A stretch of DNA of 64,000 nt, taken from an uncultured Phocaeicola sp. (GTDB lineage: Bacteria > Bacteroidota > Bacteroidia > Bacteroidales > Bacteroidaceae). Under the pieces are notes generated by a model that did not search any database, was not told where the DNA came from, and saw nothing but the letters and a program-made list of their open reading frames with translations. Below are positions 42,377 to 49,177 of the stretch, in pieces. Every line of letters begins with the position of its first letter. Within the stretch, counting starts at the first letter, position 1. The translations under genes and the position numbers were made by a program. The stretch is taken from contig CALUET010000014.1 of assembly GCA_944319745.1 (NCBI GenBank), positions 113,472-177,471 on the forward strand. The letters are read 5' to 3'.

Positions 42377-44176
42377 TTATTCAGCCGACAAATCAACCAA
42401 TACTTGACGATAAGTATTCAGCATCTTCGACTTCGAAACAAACCCTATATATTTATTATCTTCATCAACTACCGGAAGATTCCATGCACCGGTCTCATCA
42501 AACTTTACCATTACTTTTTCCATCGAATCCGTTTTTATGATACGGGCCTTCGGGGTGTTCATGAAACGTTCCACGTAAAAACGATGATAAAGTTCTTGGC
42601 GGAACATAATATTCCTTATGTCATCTACGGCAACCACTCCCAACAAATGACCTTCTCCATCTACAACGGGGAACAAATTCCTGTTCGACTTTGATATGGT
42701 TTTTACCATCTCTCCCAAATCCATATCGGGACGAACTTTCAAAAAGTCGGTCTCCACTACGCTGTCAATATTCATTAAAGTAAGGACAGCCTTGTCTTTA
42801 TGATGTGTAAGCAATTCCCCCTTTTTGGCCAAACGCATGGAATAAATACTATGAGGCTCGAATACAATGATGGTCAAATATGCCATTACGGACACAATCA
42901 TAAGCGGAAGAAACAGTCCATAGCCGCCGGTAAGTTCCGCAATTAAAAACACTCCTGTGAGAGGTGCATGCATGACTCCCGACATCAATCCCGCCATTCC
43001 CATCAGAGCAAAATTCTTTTCGGGGATAAAAACATTCCCGATATGAAACTCATTACATACCATAGAAAACACAAATCCGGCGATACATCCCAAGAATAAG
43101 CTGGGCGCGAAAATACCACCGCATCCGCCTCCTCCATTCGTCGCACTGGAAGCAAATACCTTAAACAATATGATCAAAAGAAGATAAGGGACCAACAAAC
43201 TACTGTTTCCATAGAAGAAAGAATTGTTCATTACCGTGTCCCATTCGGCATCCGACGTACCGTTCAGCAATAAACTTATCGTGTCGTAACCTTCTCCATA
43301 AAGGGGAGGGAACAAAAAGATCAAGGTGCTTAACATCGATCCTCCTATCAGAAACTTAACATACGGGTTACTGTATCGCCGGAAGATGTTCTCAATCCAG
43401 TTCATGGCTCGGGTAAAATACCATGCAATAAGGCCGCAAAAGATTCCCAAGGCGATGGCGTAAGGGATACGTTCCAGTTCAAAAGGATAATCAAGATGGA
43501 ATTGAAACATTGCCTCCGTCCCGGTCAATATATAAGAAACCGAAGCTGCAGTAACGCTCGTAATGAGTAACGGGAGCAAATACGCCATCGTCAAATCGAT
43601 CATCAATACCTCCAATGTAAACACAAGTCCGGCAATCGGCGCTTTAAAGATGCCCGACACTGCGCCGGCTGCTCCGCATCCTACCAATAACATAAGGGTT
43701 TTATGATCCATGCGAAACAGGCTCCCCAGATTAGAACCTATGGCCGAACCGGTCAAAACAATAGGAGCTTCGGCTCCGACCGAACCACCGCATCCGATTG
43801 TAATTGCCGATGCAAAAATGGAAGACCACATGTTATGCCGCTTAATGCGGCTTTGTTTACGTGAAATGGCGTACAAAATCTTCGTAACACCATGGCTGAT
43901 ATCATCACGAACGATCTTACGAATAAACAAACCTGTCAGGAAGATTCCCACAACCGGATAGACCAAATACAACCAGTTTGCTCCGGTCGAGTCGAAATTT
44001 TCGGTGAGGAATTCCTTGATATATTCCACCAGAAACTTCAAAACATAAGCAGCCAGTGCCGTGAATATACCCACCAAAAAACTTAATATCAGGACAAACT
44101 GCTTGTCGGTTATATGTCTTTCACGCCAAACGATGAAGCGCGTAAGCAATCCGCACTTATCTTCACTCGTATTCAT
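42377..44176 (-). CDS. ClC-family chloride channel/transporter with CBS domains
   Basis: The 599-residue protein has about 10 to 12 membrane helices and then two CBS domains. The ClC selectivity motifs are partly changed: GREGPxV reads GAEAPIV and keeps the gating glutamate, and GxFxP is present as GGIFAPSLFLG. The N-terminal GSGIP motif is replaced (near DDISHGVTK). The CBS region spans VVETDFLKVRPDMDLGEMVKTI to AWNLPVVDEDNKYIGFVSKS. It probably moves chloride or another anion, possibly as a proton antiporter. It lies 11 bases after sua5 and 12 before fmt. Confidence 0.9.
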   Translation of the reverse strand: MNTSEDKCGLLTRFIVWRERHITDKQFVLILSFLVGIFTALAAYVLKFLVEYIKEFLTENFDSTGANWLYLVYPVVGIFLTGLFIRKIVRDDISHGVTKILYAISRKQSRIKRHNMWSSIFASAITIGCGGSVGAEAPIVLTGSAIGSNLGSLFRMDHKTLMLLVGCGAAGAVSGIFKAPIAGLVFTLEVLMIDLTMAYLLPLLITSVTAASVSYILTGTEAMFQFHLDYPFELERIPYAIALGIFCGLIAWYFTRAMNWIENIFRRYSNPYVKFLIGGSMLSTLIFLFPPLYGEGYDTISLLLNGTSDAEWDTVMNNSFFYGNSSLLVPYLLLIILFKVFASSATNGGGGCGGIFAPSLFLGCIAGFVFSMVCNEFHIGNVFIPEKNFALMGMAGLMSGVMHAPLTGVFLIAELTGGYGLFLPLMIVSVMAYLTIIVFEPHSIYSMRLAKKGELLTHHKDKAVLTLMNIDSVVETDFLKVRPDMDLGEMVKTISKSNRNLFPVVDGEGHLLGVVAVDDIRNIMFRQELYHRFYVERFMNTPKARIIKTDSMEKVMVKFDETGAWNLPVVDEDNKYIGFVSKSKMLNTYRQVLVDLSAE

Positions 44177-44187
44177 TCACAATCTTT

Positions 44188-44754
44188 TTACTCCCTAATT
44201 ATTTTAATTTCGCCGTTTTTCCCCAGCTTCAATATGCCGGAAGGCTTTGGATGCCCTGTTTCTTCGCGACGATAATCAACAACATAATCCACGGCCTGCT
44301 TGATTTCCTCGCTTATTTCACTGAAAACAGCAGGAGCAGGCTGCCCACTTATATTGGCCGATGTAGAAACGATGGCCTTACGAAAGCGAAAACACAACTG
44401 TTTGGAAAACGGTTCGCCAGTAACACGAATGCCCACGCTGCCGTCGTCCGCCAGTAAATTCGGTGCAAGATTCCGCGCTCCGTCGTAAATAATTGTCAAC
44501 GGCTTCGTGGAAAGTTCTATCAAATCCCACGCCACTTCCGGAACATCCTCTACATAAAAATCTACTTTTACAGGAGAATCGACTAAGACCAACATCGCTT
44601 TGCTGTCCGCCCGATGTTTTATTTCATACACTTTCCGCACGGCTTCTTCATTCGTAGCGTCGCATCCAATGCCCCATACGGTATCGGTCGGATACAAAAT
44701 TACGCCGCCCCGCTGCAACACTTCGCAGGCTTTTCTTATTTCATCAATCATCAT
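44188..44754 (-). CDS. L-threonylcarbamoyladenylate synthase (Sua5/YciO/YrdC family)
   Basis: The 188-residue protein makes threonylcarbamoyl-AMP, the first intermediate of t6A37 in ANN-decoding tRNAs. It shows LQRGGVILYPTDTVWGIGCDA, KHRADSKAMLVLV, LLADDGSVGIRV and IVSTSANISGQPAP. It is the short YrdC-only type without the Sua5 C-terminal domain. Two adjacent ATG codons follow GGGAGAA; the second, at 44751, has the better ribosome-binding spacing. A perfect promoter lies just upstream. MtaB, which modifies t6A further, is encoded at 18.1 kb. Confidence 0.92.
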   Translation of the reverse strand: MMIDEIRKACEVLQRGGVILYPTDTVWGIGCDATNEEAVRKVYEIKHRADSKAMLVLVDSPVKVDFYVEDVPEVAWDLIELSTKPLTIIYDGARNLAPNLLADDGSVGIRVTGEPFSKQLCFRFRKAIVSTSANISGQPAPAVFSEISEEIKQAVDYVVDYRREETGHPKPSGILKLGKNGEIKIIRE

Positions 44755-44778
44755 TTCTCCCAAATTTTAGGATTCGGA

Positions 44779-44809
44779 CAAAATTACAAATGTTTTATGA
44801 GTACACAAA
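44779..44809 (-). promoter_or_regulatory. Consensus promoter of sua5-clc-fmt
   Basis: On the minus strand TTTG (44806-44809), 19 bases, TAATTTTG (44779-44786). Both elements are perfect. The leader to the start codon would be about 18 bases. Confidence 0.7.
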
Positions 44810-44819
44810 AAAGTTTCAT

Positions 44820-44827
44820 TAATTTTG
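44820..44827 (+). promoter_or_regulatory. -7 promoter element for dinB
   Basis: A perfect TAATTTTG, 18 bases before the dinB start. It lies within 15 bases of the divergent sua5 -33 element, so the two promoters face apart and nearly touch. Confidence 0.45.
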
Positions 44828-44845
44828 CAAGGGAGGCAAGATTCA

Positions 44846-45937
44846 ATGAACAAATTGCGTAAAATTATCCACATCGACATGGATGCCTTTTATGCTTCCG
44901 TAGAGCAACGTGACAATCCTTCCCTAAAAGGGAAACCAATTGCCGTGGGGCATGCGAACAAACGTGGGGTTGTTGCAGCCGCCAGCTACGAAGCGCGCAA
45001 ATACGGAATACATTCCGCCATGTCATCGGTGAGGGCAAAAAAGCTATGTCCTGAGCTGATTTTCATCGAAGGGCACATGAATGTTTACAAAAAGGTCTCG
45101 GCACAGATTCACGAAATATTCCACGATTACACCGATTCAATAGAGCCTCTTTCGCTGGATGAAGCATTCCTTGATGTGACAGACAACAAAAAAAACATCA
45201 AATTAGCCGTCGATATAGCCAAAGAAATCAAGTCGCGCATCCGAAACGAACTGAACTTAATTGCCTCGGCCGGAGTCTCATACAACAAATTTCTTGCAAA
45301 AGTTGCTTCCGACTTCCGCAAGCCTGACGGACTTTGCACCATTCACCCCGACCAAGCCTCCCGATTCATCGCCTCCCTCCCCATCGAATCTTTCTGGGGA
45401 GTCGGGCCCATTACGGCAAAAAGAATGCATTCTTTGGGAATATACAACGGGGAAAGTTTACGAAAATGTTCGCGCGAAATGCTCATAAGACAGTTTGGAA
45501 AGTACGGAAACATCTACTACGACTTCGCAAGAGGCATCGACAACCGCCCCGTCGAAACGATGCATATCCGCAAATCCATCGGCTGCGAACATACCATGGA
45601 AAAAGACATTTCTCTCAAATCGTCTGTGATTATCGAGCTTTACCACGTGGCCTGCGAACTCGTAGAACGCCTGAAAAGAAAAAATTTCCAGGGACATACC
45701 CTTACAATAAAAGTAAAATTTCATGACTTTACGCAAATAACCCGCAGCATCAGTAGCAACAATCAGTTGAATACATTGAAGGATATTCTTCCATTGGCGA
45801 AACAATTATTAAAAGACATCGATTACAATCAGCACCCCATTCGCCTTTTAGGCTTATCCGTATCGAATCCGAAAGAAGAGATCATCGCAATCCCCGACTC
45901 AAAATGGGTACAGCTTAAACTAAACTTTCAGGACTGA
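44846..45937 (+). CDS. dinB: DNA polymerase IV (Y family)
   Basis: The 363-residue polymerase begins MNKLRKIIHIDMDAFYASVEQRDNP, with the first catalytic Asp residues. It continues KPIAVGHANKRGVVAAASYEARKYGIHSAM in short motifs, and LSLDEAFLDVT supplies the catalytic Asp-Glu pair. The thumb helix-hairpin region is SFWGVGPITAKRMHSLGI, and a little-finger domain completes the fold. It copies past lesions at low fidelity. The chosen ATG follows GGGAGGCAAGATTCA, a strong ribosome-binding site. The C-terminus (VQLKLNFQD) resembles a beta-clamp-binding peptide. Confidence 0.95.
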   Translation: MNKLRKIIHIDMDAFYASVEQRDNPSLKGKPIAVGHANKRGVVAAASYEARKYGIHSAMSSVRAKKLCPELIFIEGHMNVYKKVSAQIHEIFHDYTDSIEPLSLDEAFLDVTDNKKNIKLAVDIAKEIKSRIRNELNLIASAGVSYNKFLAKVASDFRKPDGLCTIHPDQASRFIASLPIESFWGVGPITAKRMHSLGIYNGESLRKCSREMLIRQFGKYGNIYYDFARGIDNRPVETMHIRKSIGCEHTMEKDISLKSSVIIELYHVACELVERLKRKNFQGHTLTIKVKFHDFTQITRSISSNNQLNTLKDILPLAKQLLKDIDYNQHPIRLLGLSVSNPKEEIIAIPDSKWVQLKLNFQD

Positions 45938-45997
45938 TTATAGATAATTTATGCTAATATTCTTTAAAAGAACAGTACCTTATTAAAATATTATTCG

Positions 45998-46005
45998 TAA
46001 TTTTG
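45998..46005 (+). promoter_or_regulatory. -7 promoter element for the primary sigma gene
   Basis: A perfect TAATTTTG, 23 bases before the start codon, so the primary sigma factor probably drives its own gene. No clear -33 element. Confidence 0.45.
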
Positions 46006-46028
46006 TAGCTCAAATTGCGTTATAAGAA

Positions 46029-46889
46029 ATGAGACAATTAAAGATTACCAAAAGTATCACGAATCGTGAGAGTGCTTCTTTAGACAAATATTTACAAGAG
46101 ATCGGGAGGGAAGACCTGATAACCGTAGACGAAGAAGTAGAACTCGCACAACGTATCCGTAAAGGCGACCGCGCAGCTTTAGAGAAACTTACGCGCGCCA
46201 ACTTACGTTTTGTCGTTTCTGTTGCCAAACAATACCAGAACCAAGGACTAAGTCTTCCCGACTTAATCAACGAAGGAAACCTGGGTTTAATTAAAGCCGC
46301 AGAGAAATTTGATGAAACCCGTGGATTCAAGTTCATCAGTTATGCCGTTTGGTGGATCCGTCAATCTATTCTTCAGGCGTTGGCCGAGCAATCAAGAATT
46401 GTACGTTTACCCTTAAACCAAGTAGGATCGCTGAATAAAATCAGCAAAGCTTTCTCGAAGTTTGAACAAGAGAACGAGCGTCGTCCTTCATCAGAAGAGC
46501 TGGCAGACGAGTTGGATATTCCCGTCGATAAGATCTCGGATACGCTAAAAGTTTCCGGAAGACACATATCAGTTGACGCACCTTTCGTAGAAGGAGAAGA
46601 CAATAGTTTACTGGATGTTCTCGTAAACGACGACTCCCCCATGGCCGATCGTTCCCTTGTAAATGAATCTCTTTCGAAAGAAATCGACAGAGCGCTTTCC
46701 ACCCTGACCGAAAGAGAAAAGGACATTATCCAAATGTTTTTCGGAATCAACACACAAGAGATGACATTGGAGGAAATAGGAGACAAGTTTGGTCTAACCC
46801 GAGAAAGAGTACGTCAGATCAAAGAAAAAGCGATAAGAAGATTAAGACAAAACTCTCGTAGTAAATTATTAAAGTCTTATTTGGGATAA
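46029..46889 (+). CDS. rpoD: Primary RNA polymerase sigma factor (sigma-ABfr type)
   Basis: This 286-residue sigma-70 lacks region 1.1, the form typical of Bacteroidota. It shows region 1.2 ([23 protein letters not shown]), region 2 ([29 protein letters not shown], then [15 protein letters not shown]), region 3 ([13 protein letters not shown]) and region 4 ([29 protein letters not shown]). In B. fragilis the homologue recognises TTTG at -33 and TAnnTTTG at -7, and promoters of that form occur throughout this window. A strong terminator follows. Confidence 0.96.
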   Translation: MRQLKITKSITNRESASLDKYLQEIGREDLITVDEEVELAQRIRKGDRAALEKLTRANLRFVVSVAKQYQNQGLSLPDLINEGNLGLIKAAEKFDETRGFKFISYAVWWIRQSILQALAEQSRIVRLPLNQVGSLNKISKAFSKFEQENERRPSSEELADELDIPVDKISDTLKVSGRHISVDAPFVEGEDNSLLDVLVNDDSPMADRSLVNESLSKEIDRALSTLTEREKDIIQMFFGINTQEMTLEEIGDKFGLTRERVRQIKEKAIRRLRQNSRSKLLKSYLG

Positions 46890-46922
46890 AACAACGTCCT
46901 CTTTTTATAAAAACATAAAGAC

Positions 46923-46962
46923 GATGCAGAAAGAAATTCACATTCTTTCTGCATCTTTTTTG
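46923..46962 (+). terminator. Terminator after rpoD
   Basis: A perfect 13-bp inverted repeat (46923-46935 with 46943-46955) with a 7-base loop and seven T afterwards. Confidence 0.85.
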
Positions 46963-47004
46963 TTTCAAAAACGATGTTTTTCTTTGTTAATTCGTGACGA
47001 CTTC

Positions 47005-47035
47005 TTTCTTGTTTTCCCACAAATGTTTACTTTTG
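47005..47035 (+). promoter_or_regulatory. Promoter for the small secreted protein / clostripain operon
   Basis: TTTC (47005-47008), 19 bases, then a perfect TACTTTTG (47028-47035). The start codon is 28 bases downstream. Confidence 0.55.
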
Positions 47036-47062
47036 TCCCACCATATAATTATTTATTTAGCC

Positions 47063-47464
47063 ATGCGACATATCAAGTTTGTCTGTTTACTCCTCGGAGT
47101 TATTTTCGTAATCCCGGCTCTCAGCAAAAAGCCGAAAAGCCAAAACGGTTTATATATTGCAGGGATGTCCGCATCGTTTACCGATTCTTTAATCTTCTTC
47201 ACCGACGTCCAATATGTCGACAGCGCCACACTTTACAATAAATATTTATTATTCGGACGTGCACAATACAGCAACCAGCTGAAAGTTTTTCTGGAGCAAA
47301 CCGGCAAAGGAACAGATCGTACTTGTTTTGTTTACTTCGACAAGAAGAAAAAAAACCTCCAGAAAAAAATGAATAAAATTCGGCAAAAATATCAGAAGAA
47401 CAAGAACGTTGTAATAAACGACGTCGACTCTGCATTCAAATTCAAGAAAGCTGAAGTATATTAA
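47063..47464 (+). CDS. Small secreted protein of unknown function
   Basis: The 133-residue product has a signal peptide (MRHIKFVCLLLGVIFVIPALS). The mature part begins KKPKSQNGLYIAGMSASFTDSLIFFTDVQYVD and ends in a strongly basic stretch with KKKKNLQKKMNKIRQKYQKN. I recognise no family. The ATG at 47063 fits the promoter 28 bases upstream; an in-frame earlier start would precede that promoter. The stop overlaps the next ATG as TAATG, so this protein is coupled to a clostripain-like protease. It may be a partner, inhibitor or regulator of that protease, but this rests on gene order only. Confidence 0.75.
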   Translation: MRHIKFVCLLLGVIFVIPALSKKPKSQNGLYIAGMSASFTDSLIFFTDVQYVDSATLYNKYLLFGRAQYSNQLKVFLEQTGKGTDRTCFVYFDKKKKNLQKKMNKIRQKYQKNKNVVINDVDSAFKFKKAEVY

Positions 47465-48711
47465 TGCCCATGAAACGAATTTTATCGTACATCTTTTTCA
47501 TCACATTTCTCGTTTCTTGTTCAAATGAAATACCGGAACGTGAATATGCACAACGAAGTAATCGTACAGTCCTGGCCTATCTTATCGCAAACAACGCGAA
47601 CACCGCTTTGGACGATTACCTGAAAGAAAACATTTCATGGATGTATAGAGGATTGGCCGAAGCAAAAGATACATGCACTTTACTCGTTTATTACAGACCT
47701 TCGCAGAATGATCCTTTTTTTAACGAGCCGACAATCATGCGCTATGAAACGAACGGATACGGCAACATAAACGGGCATAAAGCAATAACAAACAGCTACA
47801 ATCCACAAACTATCCTGCAAGAAGCGGAGATTTTACGGACATATCCTGACATAAACCACACGGCGACCGATCCGGAAATTATGCAGACTGTTTTAAATGA
47901 CATGCGTATTTTATCGACAACAACGAAGTACGGAGTCATATTCGGCTCGCATGCTTCAAGCTGGTTACCCGCTTTTCAAATACAAACATTTGCATTCGGC
48001 GACGATAAGGGGCAATCCATCGACATTCCCGACATGGCAAATGCTATCAAACAAGCCTTTCCTAACGAGAAAATAGACTTTATTTTATTTGATGCCTGCA
48101 TGATGGGTACGGCCGAAGTATGTTATGAACTTCGTAATGTGACCAATTATTGTATTGCATCCGTCATGGAAACTTCCGTTTTAGGCTTCCCTTATCATCT
48201 GTTCATGTCCGAGCTTTATGAGGAAAAGCCCGACTTCCAAGAGATATGCGACGACTTTGTTTCTTTTAATCAAGAACAAAGGTTATGGGGAACATGTGCA
48301 GCTTTCGATTGCTCGAAGATGGAAAAATTTGCATTGAACGTGAAACAAGTGCTGACGGCTTACAAAGATGCTCTGCCAACTTTTGATTTTTACAACGATA
48401 ACGTGCAGCAATACGGAAGCGGTTCCTACCAATATTTTTCATTAGATGTAGGCGATTTCTTCAGAGTGTTGAACGGCGGTACCATCCCATCCACGATACA
48501 GGATGCAATAAACGAAACGGTTATTGCGAAAAACTGCCTAAGCGGACGGGCATACGCCTACAACAATGTTGTGGTAGATGAAAGCCGTTTTTGCGGAATC
48601 GGCATGTACTATCCGTTCTATACCGAGAACTTATCATGGAACCTTTACTATGCCAATGACTTGGCATGGTATTACGCTGCGGGATGGAACAACATCTTAC
48701 CGACAGAATAA
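47464..48711 (+). CDS. Clostripain-family (C11) cysteine protease lipoprotein
   Basis: The 415-residue protein has a lipoprotein signal (ILSYIFFITFLVSCSNE). The C11 catalytic residues are visible: His in VIFGSHASSW (about 162) and Cys in ILFDACMMGTAEV (about 212). Flanking family sequence includes RTVLAYLIANNAN and the later VMETSVLGFPYHLFMSELY. Clostripains cut after Arg or Lys. In Bacteroides a secreted member (fragipain) activates enterotoxin, but this protein is not obviously that one. Starts at 47464 or 47470 are both possible; the first overlaps the upstream stop. The upstream gene encodes a small secreted protein. Confidence 0.88.
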   Translation: MPMKRILSYIFFITFLVSCSNEIPEREYAQRSNRTVLAYLIANNANTALDDYLKENISWMYRGLAEAKDTCTLLVYYRPSQNDPFFNEPTIMRYETNGYGNINGHKAITNSYNPQTILQEAEILRTYPDINHTATDPEIMQTVLNDMRILSTTTKYGVIFGSHASSWLPAFQIQTFAFGDDKGQSIDIPDMANAIKQAFPNEKIDFILFDACMMGTAEVCYELRNVTNYCIASVMETSVLGFPYHLFMSELYEEKPDFQEICDDFVSFNQEQRLWGTCAAFDCSKMEKFALNVKQVLTAYKDALPTFDFYNDNVQQYGSGSYQYFSLDVGDFFRVLNGGTIPSTIQDAINETVIAKNCLSGRAYAYNNVVVDESRFCGIGMYYPFYTENLSWNLYYANDLAWYYAAGWNNILPTE

Positions 48712-48758
48712 CCCGGCCTTTCCGGTATAATACCCTCGCCTTTTGATAAAAACATACC

Positions 48759-48784
48759 CGTCCTTTTTTCAAAAGAAAAGGACG
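48759..48784 (+). terminator. Hairpin downstream of the clostripain gene
   Basis: CGTCCTTTT (48759-48767) pairs with AAAAGGACG (48776-48784). No T-run follows outside the stem on the plus strand, so it is a weak terminator candidate or a 3'-end stabiliser. Confidence 0.45.
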
Positions 48785-48819
48785 GAGCACAAAAATCTCC
48801 TGTAATTTGCATGTAAAAA

Positions 48820-48851
48820 CTTGCATGCAAACAAATTGTTGCATACCTTTG
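48820..48851 (+). promoter_or_regulatory. Promoter with TTGCAT repeats upstream of the AAA+ gene
   Basis: CTTG (48820-48823), 20 bases, then a perfect TACCTTTG (48844-48851). Three copies of TTGCAT lie at 48807, 48821 and 48839, across the -33 and spacer region. The second is part of the palindrome TTGCATGCAA. They may be an operator. The start codon of the AAA+ gene is more than 320 bases downstream. Confidence 0.55.
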
Positions 48852-48915
48852 TCCACAAAGAAAATCACATAAAATGTCATAGCACATCTAATCAATAACA
48901 AAGAAAACGACTGTA

Positions 48916-48975
48916 ATGATGCCCATCGGCTTACGTTTCAAGGCCGAAAAGGGTGTATTATGTCGTGTTCTTTGA
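48916..48975 (+). CDS. Possible leader peptide of 19 residues (doubtful)
   Basis: The frame reads MMPIGLRFKAEKGVLCRVL and ends in TGA just inside the first repeat block. It lies about 60 bases after the predicted transcription start. No family is known to me. It is short enough to be chance. Confidence 0.2.
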   Translation: MMPIGLRFKAEKGVLCRVL

Positions 48976-49096
48976 CTTATTGAACACTCTTTGACAAAAG
49001 GATTCACATCCTTACAGACAAAGAGAAATTTCTGCATTCTTCAACTTTCCCATTTTCAAAAACACCAATCAATTTCATCAGAAAAGACTTTTTCCG

Positions 49097-49165
49097 ATGC
49101 GCTTTGTCGTGTCCTTTCCCGACAAGAAAGGCATTGAACAAAAACTTTTTTCGCCAAAACATTAA
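49097..49165 (+). CDS. Possible second small leader frame of 22 residues (doubtful)
   Basis: The frame starts MRFVVSFPDKKGIEQKLF and ends 12 bases before the AAA+ start codon. It contains the second copy of the repeat seen at 48961. It could be chance. Confidence 0.15.
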   Translation: MRFVVSFPDKKGIEQKLFSPKH

Positions 49166-49177
49166 AATTTTACAGCT

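Larger units (their letters stand above)
48852..49177 (+). promoter_or_regulatory. Long leader of the AAA+ gene with repeats and tiny reading frames
   Basis: About 320 bases without a normal gene. A 13-base sequence, TGTCGTGTTCTTT (48961-48973), recurs with one change at 49105-49117. ATTGAACA occurs at 48979 and again at 49133, so a spaced block appears duplicated. The first copy overlaps the end of a 19-codon frame, and the second lies inside a 22-codon frame. Small hairpins are possible (GTGTTC/GAACAC; CCTTTC/GAAAGG). The leader may control translation or elongation into the AAA+ gene. Confidence 0.4.
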
